In this document: positions 1-6,843 of the stretch, piece by piece
How the letters are laid out: each line of letters opens with the position of its first letter
Numbering within the stretch: position 1 is the stretch's first letter
NCBI GenBank assembly: GCA_029936885.1
Contig: JAPYRR010000006.1
Location: 1-32,654, forward strand
Direction: 5' to 3'
Source: Fidelibacterota bacterium
GTDB taxonomy: Bacteria > Fidelibacterota > Marinisomatia > Marinisomatales > UBA1611
Length of the DNA stretch: 32,654 nt
The notes under the pieces: model-generated
Told to the model about the DNA's origin: nothing
What the model saw: only the letters and a program-made list of their open reading frames with translations
Database searches by the model: none
Translations under genes and position numbers: made by a program

Positions 1-543
1 ATGATTCATGGTGTGGCTTAATCCTCGCACCAAAAGATTTGCTAAAGCATCCGCAGCACGTTTAACCATGGCTTCTGCTTCAGGCACATTATCCGATTTA
101 AATGGTTTCAGCACATAATTTTCTGCAGGTCTCATGTTTTCATCAATACCTATGCCTAATCGAATTCGGGGGAACTGGTCTGATTGCAGTTGATAAATAA
201 TGTTTTCCATTCCTCTATGGCATCCGTCTCCACCCTTCGGACGGATTCGAATTGATCCTAGAGGAAGGTCCACATCATCCACAATTACATGAATATCTGA
301 TGGCAAAAGATCCCAACGATTTGCCACATCTTTCACTGCGTTCCCGCTGCGGTTCATACCCGTTGTTGGCTTTATCAACAAAACTTCCCGACGTTTATGT
401 TGTGCAAATACATAAGGACCCTTCCCTGGTTTAAATGAAAGTTTTTGCCGGCGAGCTAATTCGTCCACCACCCAAAATCCTGCATTATGTTTCGTATTTG
501 CATATTTATCACCGGGATTACCCAAACCTATAAAAGCGATCAT
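1..543 (-). CDS. pth: Peptidyl-tRNA hydrolase (3' end outside window)
   Basis: Cleaves peptidyl-tRNAs that drop off the ribosome, recycling tRNA in the cytosol. I translated the minus strand from the ATG at 543 and found 181 codons open to the window edge, so the C-terminus is missing (the family is usually about 190 residues). The start MIAFIGLGNPG is the family hallmark. By alignment with E. coli Pth, the key residues are Asn9, catalytic His19 (KHNAGF), Asn64 (GMNRSG), Asp89 (DDVDLPLG) and His109. The residue matching E. coli Asn114 is Arg110 (GCHRGM), a deviation. The start codon overlaps the rplY stop as ATGA, so translation is probably coupled to rplY. The prs-rplY-pth order is a common bacterial arrangement. 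Confidence 0.96.
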   Translation of the reverse strand, partial: MIAFIGLGNPGDKYANTKHNAGFWVVDELARRQKLSFKPGKGPYVFAQHKRREVLLIKPTTGMNRSGNAVKDVANRWDLLPSDIHVIVDDVDLPLGSIRIRPKGGDGCHRGMENIIYQLQSDQFPRIRLGIGIDENMRPAENYVLKPFKSDNVPEAEAMVKRAADALANLLVRGLSHTMNH

Positions 544-1223
544 GACTCTTTGGAATCGTCTCCGGAACCTTCCGCGTCGCCTTCATCACCCGTTGCTTCA
601 CCTTCAGCACCCTCTTCACCTTCCGCGTCTTCTACATCTTCTAGTTCATCAACTTCAGGTTCTTCTTCAGCTGCAGGTGGTTGGACTGATACAATATTCA
701 AGTCTTCAGGAGATAAAATCTCAACGTCTTCATTATCAATGGTAATGTCTGCAACACTTTTAGAATCATTTAATTCTAAATCATCAATATTCATTTCGAT
801 AGTATCTGGAACGTCAGTGGGGAAACAGCTGATCTCAATCTGATTCATGGACTGTGATAATACACCGCCTTCTTTTACACCGATTGATTCGCCCACTAAT
901 ACCAAGGGTACAGAAATAGTGATTTTCTCTGACCGTCGGACTCGCATCAAATCGATATGAATCACATCATCTGTCACAGGATGATATTGTAATTCCTTAA
1001 TCATTGTAAATTGCGATTCTCCATCTTGTTCAATTTCAAAGATATGTTGCCCGGAATGCAAGGCATGATATAGAACTAAGCTATCCACTGAAATATTCAC
1101 ATTAGGTTCCCCCGCATAATATAGTACCCCGGGAATAAGTCCTTCTCTACGAAGTGCTTTTGCGCCTTTAGTCCTGGTAAGGGATCTATCAGCAATATCT
1201 AATTTGTAATACGATGATGTCAT
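540..1223 (-). CDS. rplY: 50S ribosomal protein L25 (TL5/Ctc type)
   Basis: Binds 5S rRNA in the large ribosomal subunit. The 227-residue protein is the long Ctc/TL5 form: an N-terminal L25 beta-barrel (about residues 5-95, with TRTKGAKALRREGLIPGVLY) and a C-terminal TL5 beta domain (about 100-185). It then adds a tail of about 45 residues (about 183-227) made almost only of Glu, Asp, Gly, Ala and Ser. A clear Shine-Dalgarno AAGGAG lies about 7 bases before the ATG. It sits 15 bp downstream of prs and overlaps pth by 4 bp, so the three genes are probably one transcript. The acidic tail is longer than in E. coli L25, which lacks the second domain altogether. Acidic tails also occur in other Ctc proteins. 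Confidence 0.95.
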   Translation of the reverse strand: MTSSYYKLDIADRSLTRTKGAKALRREGLIPGVLYYAGEPNVNISVDSLVLYHALHSGQHIFEIEQDGESQFTMIKELQYHPVTDDVIHIDLMRVRRSEKITISVPLVLVGESIGVKEGGVLSQSMNQIEISCFPTDVPDTIEMNIDDLELNDSKSVADITIDNEDVEILSPEDLNIVSVQPPAAEEEPEVDELEDVEDAEGEEGAEGEATGDEGDAEGSGDDSKES

Positions 1224-1238
1224 CGTTTTGTCTCCTTA

Positions 1239-2186
1239 TTAAAATTCGAACAATGCACTTACCGATTCACCATTGTGAATGCGGTTTATTGCTTCTCCAA
1301 AAACATTTCCTACAGATACAATTTCCATTTTATCAATTTGCATTTCAATTGGAATTTCAATCGTGTCTGTCACAATAATTTTTCTAATGTTTGATTCATT
1401 TAATCTTTCTATCGCAGGACCAGATAACACCCCATGGGTTGCCACAGCCGTCACCGATTTTGCACCCTTATTTAAAGCTGCCTCTGCTGCATTCACAGTT
1501 GTTCCGGCTGTATCAATCATATCGTCAATGATTAAAACTTCCATCCCGTCTAAATCGCCAATTAAATGGCTCACTTCAGCTTGGTTCGGCGCATAGCGCC
1601 TTTTATCAATTAATGCAAAATGCATTCCAAGATGTTTGGCATACCCCTGGCTCATTTTTGCAGATCCAACATCTGGGGCTAAAACAACGGAGTTTTTCGG
1701 TGGTAGATTTTCCTTTTTAATTGCGTCTAGTAATACAGTGCGACTGTATAAATGGTCGAATGGTATTTTTGCAAATCCTTGAATTTGAGTAGAGTGAAGA
1801 TCCATTGTAATAATTCTCTCCGCACCCATTACAGTAAAAATATCGATCATCACACGAGAAGAAATAGGCACCCGGGGTTGGTCTTTTCGATCTTGGCGGC
1901 CATATCCAAAATAAGGTATAACAACAGTAACTCGGCCCGCCGATGCACGAACTGCAGCGTCAACCATTAATGCTAATTCTAAGATATTTTCAGCTGGCCC
2001 ATTTGTGGATTGAATCAAAAATACATCATGTCCACGAATATTTTCTTCAAATTTGACCCATAGCTCACCGTCAGAAAAAGTGCGAATTGAGATTTCACCC
2101 AGTTCGCGATCTAGCGATTGTATCATCTTTAGTGCGAGAGCAGGGTTACTGCGACCGCTGAATATTTTCAGTTTATTTTTCATCAT
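1239..2186 (-). CDS. prs: Ribose-phosphate pyrophosphokinase (PRPP synthase)
   Basis: Makes PRPP from ribose-5-phosphate and ATP for nucleotide, His, Trp and NAD synthesis; cytosolic. The 315-residue length matches class I PRPP synthases. Motifs seen are the N-terminal FSGRSNP, the ATP/metal segment around DLHSTQIQGF (about 130-139) and the PRPP-binding loop VLIIDDMIDTAGT (about 213-225). The start MMKNKLKIF has a weak GAG 5 bases upstream; the second Met is equally possible. The tRNA-Gln gene lies just upstream (22 bp) and rplY follows at 15 bp. Only the single usual copy is visible in this window. Confidence 0.97.
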   Translation of the reverse strand: MMKNKLKIFSGRSNPALALKMIQSLDRELGEISIRTFSDGELWVKFEENIRGHDVFLIQSTNGPAENILELALMVDAAVRASAGRVTVVIPYFGYGRQDRKDQPRVPISSRVMIDIFTVMGAERIITMDLHSTQIQGFAKIPFDHLYSRTVLLDAIKKENLPPKNSVVLAPDVGSAKMSQGYAKHLGMHFALIDKRRYAPNQAEVSHLIGDLDGMEVLIIDDMIDTAGTTVNAAEAALNKGAKSVTAVATHGVLSGPAIERLNESNIRKIIVTDTIEIPIEMQIDKMEIVSVGNVFGEAINRIHNGESVSALFEF

Positions 2187-2208
2187 TATTTCTCGGAATG
2201 AATTTTAG

Positions 2209-2279
2209 CTGGGGCGTAGGGATTCGAACCCCAACTGCCTGGACCAAAACCAGGTGTACTACCCTTATACTACGCCCCA
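2209..2279 (-). tRNA. tRNA-Gln (anticodon UUG)
   Basis: The minus strand folds into a complete cloverleaf. The acceptor stem is TGGGGCG with CGCCCCA. The D arm starts GTA and carries the GG pair. The anticodon stem CCTGG/CCAGG encloses the loop TTTTGGT, giving anticodon TTG at 34-36. A T arm with TTCGAAT follows. The discriminator base is G, normal for bacterial tRNA-Gln. The 3' CCA is not encoded (the next bases read CTA), so a CCA-adding enzyme is needed. It sits between ispE (21 bp upstream) and prs (22 bp downstream), so it may be cut from the same transcript. The ispE/tRNA-Gln/prs order is also known from other phyla. Confidence 0.95.
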
Positions 2280-2300
2280 AAAAATGGGAGTTGTTTCAAA

Positions 2301-3140
2301 TCAGTGAGATGGAGAGGTAAGAAATGTATTGTATCGGGAGGAAAAATATGACTCGGCTGATTTAGCATCTGCCTCTTCGTCAAAAATCCCAAACACAGTC
2401 GAGCCTGAGCCCGACAAACTGGCGAAACGAGCCTTGTGGGCTCGAAGCGAATTCTTTATTTGTCCAATCTCTGGATATGCTGGAACAACGATTGCTTCAA
2501 AATCATTCTCAAAAAGCTCAAAAGGAATAATTCCCTTTCGAATAAAGCTTGCGAAATTAACTATCTCGATTGGCTTGTCCAAAATATTTTTAGCTTTACC
2601 ATAAGCCCATTTTGTATCTATATGTAAATTCGGAACCACGAGCAAATAGGTCCCCTTGAAAACTGATTCTATCGGATTTAATTTATCGCCGATTCCCTCG
2701 CCGAGCTGTGTTTTACCCTGAATAAAAAAGGGAACATCTGCCCCCAATTCAACGCCAATAGATTCTAACTCATTATCGCTAACGTTTAATTCATAAAGCT
2801 GTCGAAGTCCTTTTAAAATGGTCGCCGCATTAGATGAGCCTCCGCCCAAGCCGGCGCCAGCAGGAATCCTTTTTTCTAATTGGATAGATATTCCTTCAAC
2901 CCCAAATAAATCAGACATTTTTTGCCATGCTTTGACACAAAGATTGGAGTCATCATTTTTCAGCCACTCTACATTGGATGAAAAATCACACCCGTTGTCT
3001 CTTTTTTCTAAAGTAATTGTATCATGAAATTCCAGCTCTTGGAAAATGGTGTGAATCGTATGGTACCCACCCGACCTCTGGTCTAGGATTTGGAGACCTA
3101 TATTGACCTTGGCGTGGGATTTAAGGACAACAGTCGTCAT
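2301..3140 (-). CDS. ispE: 4-diphosphocytidyl-2-C-methyl-D-erythritol kinase
   Basis: Phosphorylates CDP-ME at the 2-hydroxyl, the fourth step of the MEP isoprenoid pathway. The 279-residue protein is a GHMP kinase. It has the N-terminal SHAKVNIGLQIL (the Lys-Asn pair of the family), the ATP-binding glycine loop PAGAGLGGGSSNAA (about 93-106) and a C-terminal SLSGSGSTVFG (about 242-252). Its first 20 bases overlap the 3' end of ispF, so it is probably translated by coupling. Together with ispD and ispF it forms an isoprenoid block. The next gene downstream is tRNA-Gln. Confidence 0.96.
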   Translation of the reverse strand: MTTVVLKSHAKVNIGLQILDQRSGGYHTIHTIFQELEFHDTITLEKRDNGCDFSSNVEWLKNDDSNLCVKAWQKMSDLFGVEGISIQLEKRIPAGAGLGGGSSNAATILKGLRQLYELNVSDNELESIGVELGADVPFFIQGKTQLGEGIGDKLNPIESVFKGTYLLVVPNLHIDTKWAYGKAKNILDKPIEIVNFASFIRKGIIPFELFENDFEAIVVPAYPEIGQIKNSLRAHKARFASLSGSGSTVFGIFDEEADAKSAESYFSSRYNTFLTSPSH

Positions 3141-3615
3141 TTTTTTTACAGATCGTTGCTACTGCCTGCACAGCCCACCCAGAACCATCGCCCACAAAAC
3201 CCAGATGATCTGTGGTAGTTGCTTTTACGGAAACCTGTGATTCATCTATCTGCATGGAATAAGCTAGGTTATATTTCATTTGCGAAATGAATTCTGCCAA
3301 TTTTGGTTTTTGGAGAACGATGGTAGCATCCACATTGTTAATCTCAAATCCAGCTTCGCGAACTCGTTTAACCGCATCGGCTAAAAAGTGACTGCTAGGT
3401 GCACCTTTCCACATGTCTTTATCGCAGGGGAAGAATTGGCCAATATCACCCAGGGCAGCAGCACCCAGAAGTGCATCCACAACAGCATGGATTAAAGCAT
3501 CGCCATCAGAATGTCCCACCGAGCCAAAAGTAGAAACAATTTCCACCCCACCAATGATGAGTTTTTCACCTTCGGCTAGCGGATGTACATCATATCCGAT
3601 TCCAGTTCTAATCAT
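3121..3615 (-). CDS. ispF: 2-C-methyl-D-erythritol 2,4-cyclodiphosphate synthase
   Basis: Converts CDP-ME 2-phosphate to MEcPP with release of CMP, the fifth MEP step. The protein is a short alpha/beta trimer subunit of normal length. Metal ligands are in GIGYDVHPL (Asp and His) and GHSDGDALIHAVVDALLGAAALGDIG; the C-terminal KATTTDHLGFVGDGSGW is the CDP-binding end. Two adjacent ATG codons exist (3618 and 3615). I choose 3615 because the perfect Shine-Dalgarno AAGGAGGT (3621-3628) gives better spacing to it, leaving 164 residues. The first bases overlap the end of ispD, and the end overlaps ispE by 20 bp. Confidence 0.96.
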   Translation of the reverse strand: MIRTGIGYDVHPLAEGEKLIIGGVEIVSTFGSVGHSDGDALIHAVVDALLGAAALGDIGQFFPCDKDMWKGAPSSHFLADAVKRVREAGFEINNVDATIVLQKPKLAEFISQMKYNLAYSMQIDESQVSVKATTTDHLGFVGDGSGWAVQAVATICKKNDDCCP

Positions 3616-4324
3616 CATGTACCTCCTTGAACCTGCCAGATCGGGAGTCGGTTAGTTGATGTGCAACTGCTTCCGCTCGCATCCAATCATCTTGAGTTGT
3701 AATTTTAAAATTATTAGGATGGCCATCCACCAGCTTTATTGAATATCCCATGGCTTCCATAAGAGTGGATTCATCTGTTCCTGTTAATTGGTTTTTATGG
3801 GCATTGTCCAATGCTAATAATAATTTTTGTTTATTAAATGTTTGGGGGGTTTGTGCTAACCATATTTTTTCACGATTGATAGTTTCTTTCACCAAACCAT
3901 TTTCTGAATATTTCACAGTGTCCTTACTTATGATTGCAACAACTGCGCCATCTACATTTTCGCAAGCAGATATCGAATTTTGTATTAAATCTTCCGTTAC
4001 AAAAGGTCGAGCTGCATCGTGGATACAAACTAATGTTGAATCAGAGTCGGATGCATTAACACCATGTTTTACAGAATTCTGTCGATGAGAACCTCCGGCT
4101 ACCACTTTCACAGGCTTCCCGGCTGACATAGAAACCACATCTCTATGGAAGAATTCAACATTCTCCTGAGGCACAACTACAACAACTTCATCTATATAGT
4201 CTGACTGTAAAAATGGTTTCAAGGCATGAAAGAGAAGTGGACGACCAGCCAATAATTTAAATTGTTTTACTTCGCCGAACCGTTGTCCAGACCCGGCAGC
4301 GGGAATTATTGCCGACACCTTCAT
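3608..4324 (-). CDS. ispD: 2-C-methyl-D-erythritol 4-phosphate cytidylyltransferase
   Basis: Transfers CMP from CTP to MEP, the third MEP step. The 238-residue protein has the nucleotidyltransferase start VSAIIPAAGSGQRFG (residues 3-17, glycine-rich CTP loop) followed by Lys19 and Lys22. It also has the family signature IHDAARPFV (about 101-109) and WLAQTPQTF (about 155-163). It is 7 bp downstream of queA and overlaps ispF. Some bacteria carry an IspD-IspF fusion; here they are separate but overlapping reading frames, which gives the same coupling. Confidence 0.96.
   Translation of the reverse strand: MKVSAIIPAAGSGQRFGEVKQFKLLAGRPLLFHALKPFLQSDYIDEVVVVVPQENVEFFHRDVVSMSAGKPVKVVAGGSHRQNSVKHGVNASDSDSTLVCIHDAARPFVTEDLIQNSISACENVDGAVVAIISKDTVKYSENGLVKETINREKIWLAQTPQTFNKQKLLLALDNAHKNQLTGTDESTLMEAMGYSIKLVDGHPNNFKITTQDDWMRAEAVAHQLTDSRSGRFKEVHDD
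3621..3628 (-). promoter_or_regulatory. Perfect Shine-Dalgarno site for ispF
   Basis: The minus strand reads AAGGAGGT inside the last codons of ispD. It is a complete anti-16S match and lies 5 bases from the ATG at 3615 (2 from the ATG at 3618), which supports the second Met as the start. It stands out because many genes in the window have no recognisable site. Confidence 0.75.
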
Positions 4325-4331
4325 AATAAGA

Positions 4332-5384
4332 TCAAATAATAATCATGGCATCACCATAACTCAAAAAGCGATAATTATTCCTCTTTGCTTCCAAATAAGC
4401 CTTTTTGATGAGTTTTCGGTCGCCAAAAGCGCTTACCATCATAAACAAAGTTGATTTAGGTGTATGAAAATTGGTAATCATTTTGTCTACCATTTTATAT
4501 TCATATGGCGGATAAATGAATTTATCTGTCCACCCTCGCTTCGGCGTAACCTGAAATCCTGAAATGGCAATGGTTTCTAAAGCGCGTACTGTAGATGTTC
4601 CAACAGCAACAATTTTTCTATGTCGTTTTTTAGCCTGGTTGATTGCCATGGATGTTTTGGGCGACACTTCAAAATATTCAGAATCCATTTGGTGTCGGTT
4701 GAGATCTTCCACTTGAACAGGTCGAAATGTGCCTAACCCAATATGAAGGGTGATCGTTTCTATTTTAATCCCTTTATCTTTAACCTTTTGGATAAGTCCT
4801 TCGGTAAAGTGGAGACCCGCAGTGGGTGCGGCCACAGCGCCACGTTCGGATGCATAAACAGTTTGATATCGCTTTTTATCCACGGAATCAGCATCGCGAT
4901 CAATATAGGGTGGAAGGGGTGAAGTACCGATTCTATCGATGACACTGTGAAAATCGTCGCCCTCATATTCGAAGCGAACGACACGACCTCCAGATACAGT
5001 ATTATCAATTACATCGCACATTAATTTGGGGGTGAAAACTAATTTGTTCCCTATTCGAACTTTGCGAGCTGGTTTCACCATAACCTCCCAGAGATCATTC
5101 GCTAATTCCCGCAGTAGAAAAACTTCCACTTTTGCTTCAGTCCGGTCTTTTGTTGCAAACAATCTTGCTGGAAAAACTTTCGTATTATTGAGAACGAGCA
5201 AATCATTTTTCCGCATGTAATCTGTAATATTCAAAAATTTTCTATGCTCGATCTTTCCGGTATCGCGATGTATGACCATCAATTTTGCATAATCTCTCCG
5301 CGGTTCAGGATACTGTGCAATGAATTTTTTCGGTAACATATAATTAAAATCACCTAGTTTATACTTTTTCTTTTTATTGATCAT
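4332..5384 (-). CDS. queA: S-adenosylmethionine:tRNA ribosyltransferase-isomerase
   Basis: Transfers and isomerises the ribosyl group of SAM onto preQ1 in tRNA to make epoxyqueuosine. The 350-residue length fits the family. Motifs are the N-terminal [12 protein letters not shown] and RRDYAKLMV, the central [13 protein letters not shown] (about 178-190), and the C-terminal [12 protein letters not shown] and [16 protein letters not shown]. The start ATG overlaps the ruvB stop as ATGA. The ruvB-queA pairing is widespread in bacteria, so this junction is conserved rather than local. No other queuosine gene is in the window. Confidence 0.97.
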   Translation of the reverse strand: MINKKKKYKLGDFNYMLPKKFIAQYPEPRRDYAKLMVIHRDTGKIEHRKFLNITDYMRKNDLLVLNNTKVFPARLFATKDRTEAKVEVFLLRELANDLWEVMVKPARKVRIGNKLVFTPKLMCDVIDNTVSGGRVVRFEYEGDDFHSVIDRIGTSPLPPYIDRDADSVDKKRYQTVYASERGAVAAPTAGLHFTEGLIQKVKDKGIKIETITLHIGLGTFRPVQVEDLNRHQMDSEYFEVSPKTSMAINQAKKRHRKIVAVGTSTVRALETIAISGFQVTPKRGWTDKFIYPPYEYKMVDKMITNFHTPKSTLFMMVSAFGDRKLIKKAYLEAKRNNYRFLSYGDAMIII

Positions 5385-6403
5385 TCAAATAGCCTCGTTT
5401 GGTCTTTTGTTAATTCTTTACCTAATAAATTATAGGCCGATTCTTGGGCAATGCGACCTCTTTGTGTGCGGTGTAAAAACCCCTCTTTGATTAAAAAGGG
5501 TTCGTACACATCTTCTATCGTAATAGGATCTTCTCCAATGGCAACAGCAAGCGATTTTACACCCACAGGACCGCCATTGAATTTATCTATTATTACTTCC
5601 AAAATTTTCCGATCCATGTCGTCTAAGCCAATATCATCGATTCCTAATTTTTCTAAAGATGCTTTTGCCACATTAATATCAATCTTACCAGATGCTTTTA
5701 CCTGGGCATAATCTCGAGATCGTCTTAAGATACGATTAGCAATTCGTGGAGTTCCACGAGCGCGTCGAGCCAATTCCATGGCACCCTCATCATCAATATC
5801 CACTTCCAAAATATCAGCAGATCGATTAATGATGTGAAACAAATCTTCTGCCTCATAATAATCAACACGGAGCACCACACCAAATCTATCCCGTAAAGGT
5901 GAGGTGAGATTCCCCAATCTCGTGGTGGCACCTATTAAAGTAAACGGTTCAATCGTTAATTGAACACTCCGTGCATTGGGGCCTTTATCAATCATAATAT
6001 CGATGGAAAAATCTTCCATAGCAGAGTAAAGATATTCTTCCACAACTGCATTAAGCCGATGAATTTCATCGATAAAAAACACATCCCGATGTGCCAAATT
6101 TGTAATCAAGCCAGCCAAATCACCTGCCCGTTCTACCACAGGACCGGAAGCTTGTTTAATATTGGATTTCAGTTCTTTGGAAACAATATTGGCCAGCGTG
6201 GTTTTTCCCAATCCTGGTGGACCAAATAAAAGGACATGATCTAGAGCATCCCCACGATTATTAGCAGCTTCAATATATAGTTTTAAATTATCAACCAATT
6301 CTTTCTGACCAATGAATTCATCAAACTGGGAAGGTCGTAGAGATTTCTCAATCGCGACATCATCTTCGAACGGTGCTGGATCTGTTATATGAATCTCTGT
6401 CAT
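5381..6403 (-). CDS. ruvB: Holliday junction branch migration ATPase RuvB
   Basis: Hexameric AAA+ motor that drives branch migration with RuvA at Holliday junctions. The 340-residue protein has Walker [10 protein letters not shown] (residues 61-69), Walker [10 protein letters not shown] (about 109-117) and sensor 1 IGATTRLG. The C-terminal winged helix carries [12 protein letters not shown], the usual DNA-contact end. Neither ruvA nor ruvC is adjacent. queA follows with a 4-bp overlap. Upstream is a 440-bp spacer of decayed sequence, so its promoter should lie within about 100 bp of 6403; a TATAAA-like hexamer just before the ATG is the only hint. Confidence 0.97.
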   Translation of the reverse strand: MTEIHITDPAPFEDDVAIEKSLRPSQFDEFIGQKELVDNLKLYIEAANNRGDALDHVLLFGPPGLGKTTLANIVSKELKSNIKQASGPVVERAGDLAGLITNLAHRDVFFIDEIHRLNAVVEEYLYSAMEDFSIDIMIDKGPNARSVQLTIEPFTLIGATTRLGNLTSPLRDRFGVVLRVDYYEAEDLFHIINRSADILEVDIDDEGAMELARRARGTPRIANRILRRSRDYAQVKASGKIDINVAKASLEKLGIDDIGLDDMDRKILEVIIDKFNGGPVGVKSLAVAIGEDPITIEDVYEPFLIKEGFLHRTQRGRIAQESAYNLLGKELTKDQTRLFE

Positions 6404-6461
6404 GTTTTATATTGAATGTTTATCGGTTCTAATCCGACTTGAAAGATACACTCTCAAAGTG

Positions 6462-6476
6462 CCGTCGTAAAGACGG
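6462..6476. repeat. Short hairpin upstream of ruvB
   Basis: CCGTC and GACGG pair around the loop GTAAA. An outer CTCTC (6451-6455) can pair with GAGAG (6476-6480) across an internal loop. There is no following T run on the minus strand, so it is not an obvious terminator. It falls in the expected ruvB promoter or leader region. Its role is unknown. Confidence 0.35.
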
Positions 6477-6502
6477 AGAGAAAGAAAAATGGGAGAGTTT
6501 TA

Positions 6503-6715
6503 TTATTGCCCCATCTTTCCCCATGAGTCCTCTTCAATGACTGTGTTGAGCCCATCCTGAATGGTGGGAAAATCTGCAGGGACGTGGATGGTTGTCCCAT
6601 AAGAGAGCGATAAAAATAATAGGGGAAAGATGGCTATTTTTCTTAACCCCCTTAAATCCCCCCTTGTGAATGGGGGGAACAAAAGAGGGGTCAAAGAAAA
6701 GAAAAAATTCATCAT
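6503..6715 (-). pseudogene. Remnant of a secreted beta-helix-type protein, interrupted by a palindromic repeat
   Basis: The frame encodes 70 residues. The part RKIAIFPLLFLSLSYG looks like a signal peptide, and TTIHVPADFPTIQDGLNTV matches the first turn of secreted right-handed beta-helix (pectin-lyase-fold) proteins, which typically begin with IHVPADYPTIQ-like text. Homologues run for hundreds of residues, but here the frame stops 15-20 residues later. The N-terminal stretch (TPLLFPPFTRGDLRG) is simply the translation of the palindromic repeat at 6643-6694 and not real protein. I read this as a decayed gene. A very short secreted peptide is possible but unlikely. Confidence 0.5.
6643..6694. 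repeat. C-rich/G-rich palindromic repeat (MITE/REP-like)
   Basis: The core CCCCCC (6658-6663) and GGGGGG (6672-6677) enclose an 8-base loop. The outer TTAACCCCCT (6643-6652) pairs mostly with GAGGGGTCAA (6685-6694). The text resembles a class of dispersed non-coding palindromes of the CCCCCTTAAATCCCCC type that occurs in many unrelated bacterial genomes. A degenerate partial relative sits at 17295-17314. No transposase is nearby. Confidence 0.6.
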
Positions 6716-6840
6716 TTCGTGGTTTATTTCAACAAGATCATTTTCTGGATTTGGCGATTCTTGCCGGAAACCAACTCCAGAATGACTTGCAACTAAATCA
6801 AGGAAATGTAACCAGAATCCTCAACATGAAGAAAGGATAA
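6670..6840 (+). other. Possible 3' remnant of an unrecognised gene
   Basis: This short plus-strand frame ends at a TAA 3 bp from the transketolase stop. Its last 40 or so residues (from about 6718) read like real protein, alternating hydrophobic with Gln/Asn (LAILAGNQLQNDLQLNQGN). The first part lies inside the palindromic repeat. No start signal is visible and I do not recognise a family. It may be the tail of a gene whose 5' part was lost when this spacer was rearranged, or chance. Confidence 0.2.
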
Positions 6841-6843
6841 TAT

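Noticed and set aside
487-843. Plus-strand frame rich in Ser, Pro and Ala
   Set aside because: It is the antisense of the acidic rplY tail; the low-complexity composition follows from Glu/Asp/Ala codons read backwards.
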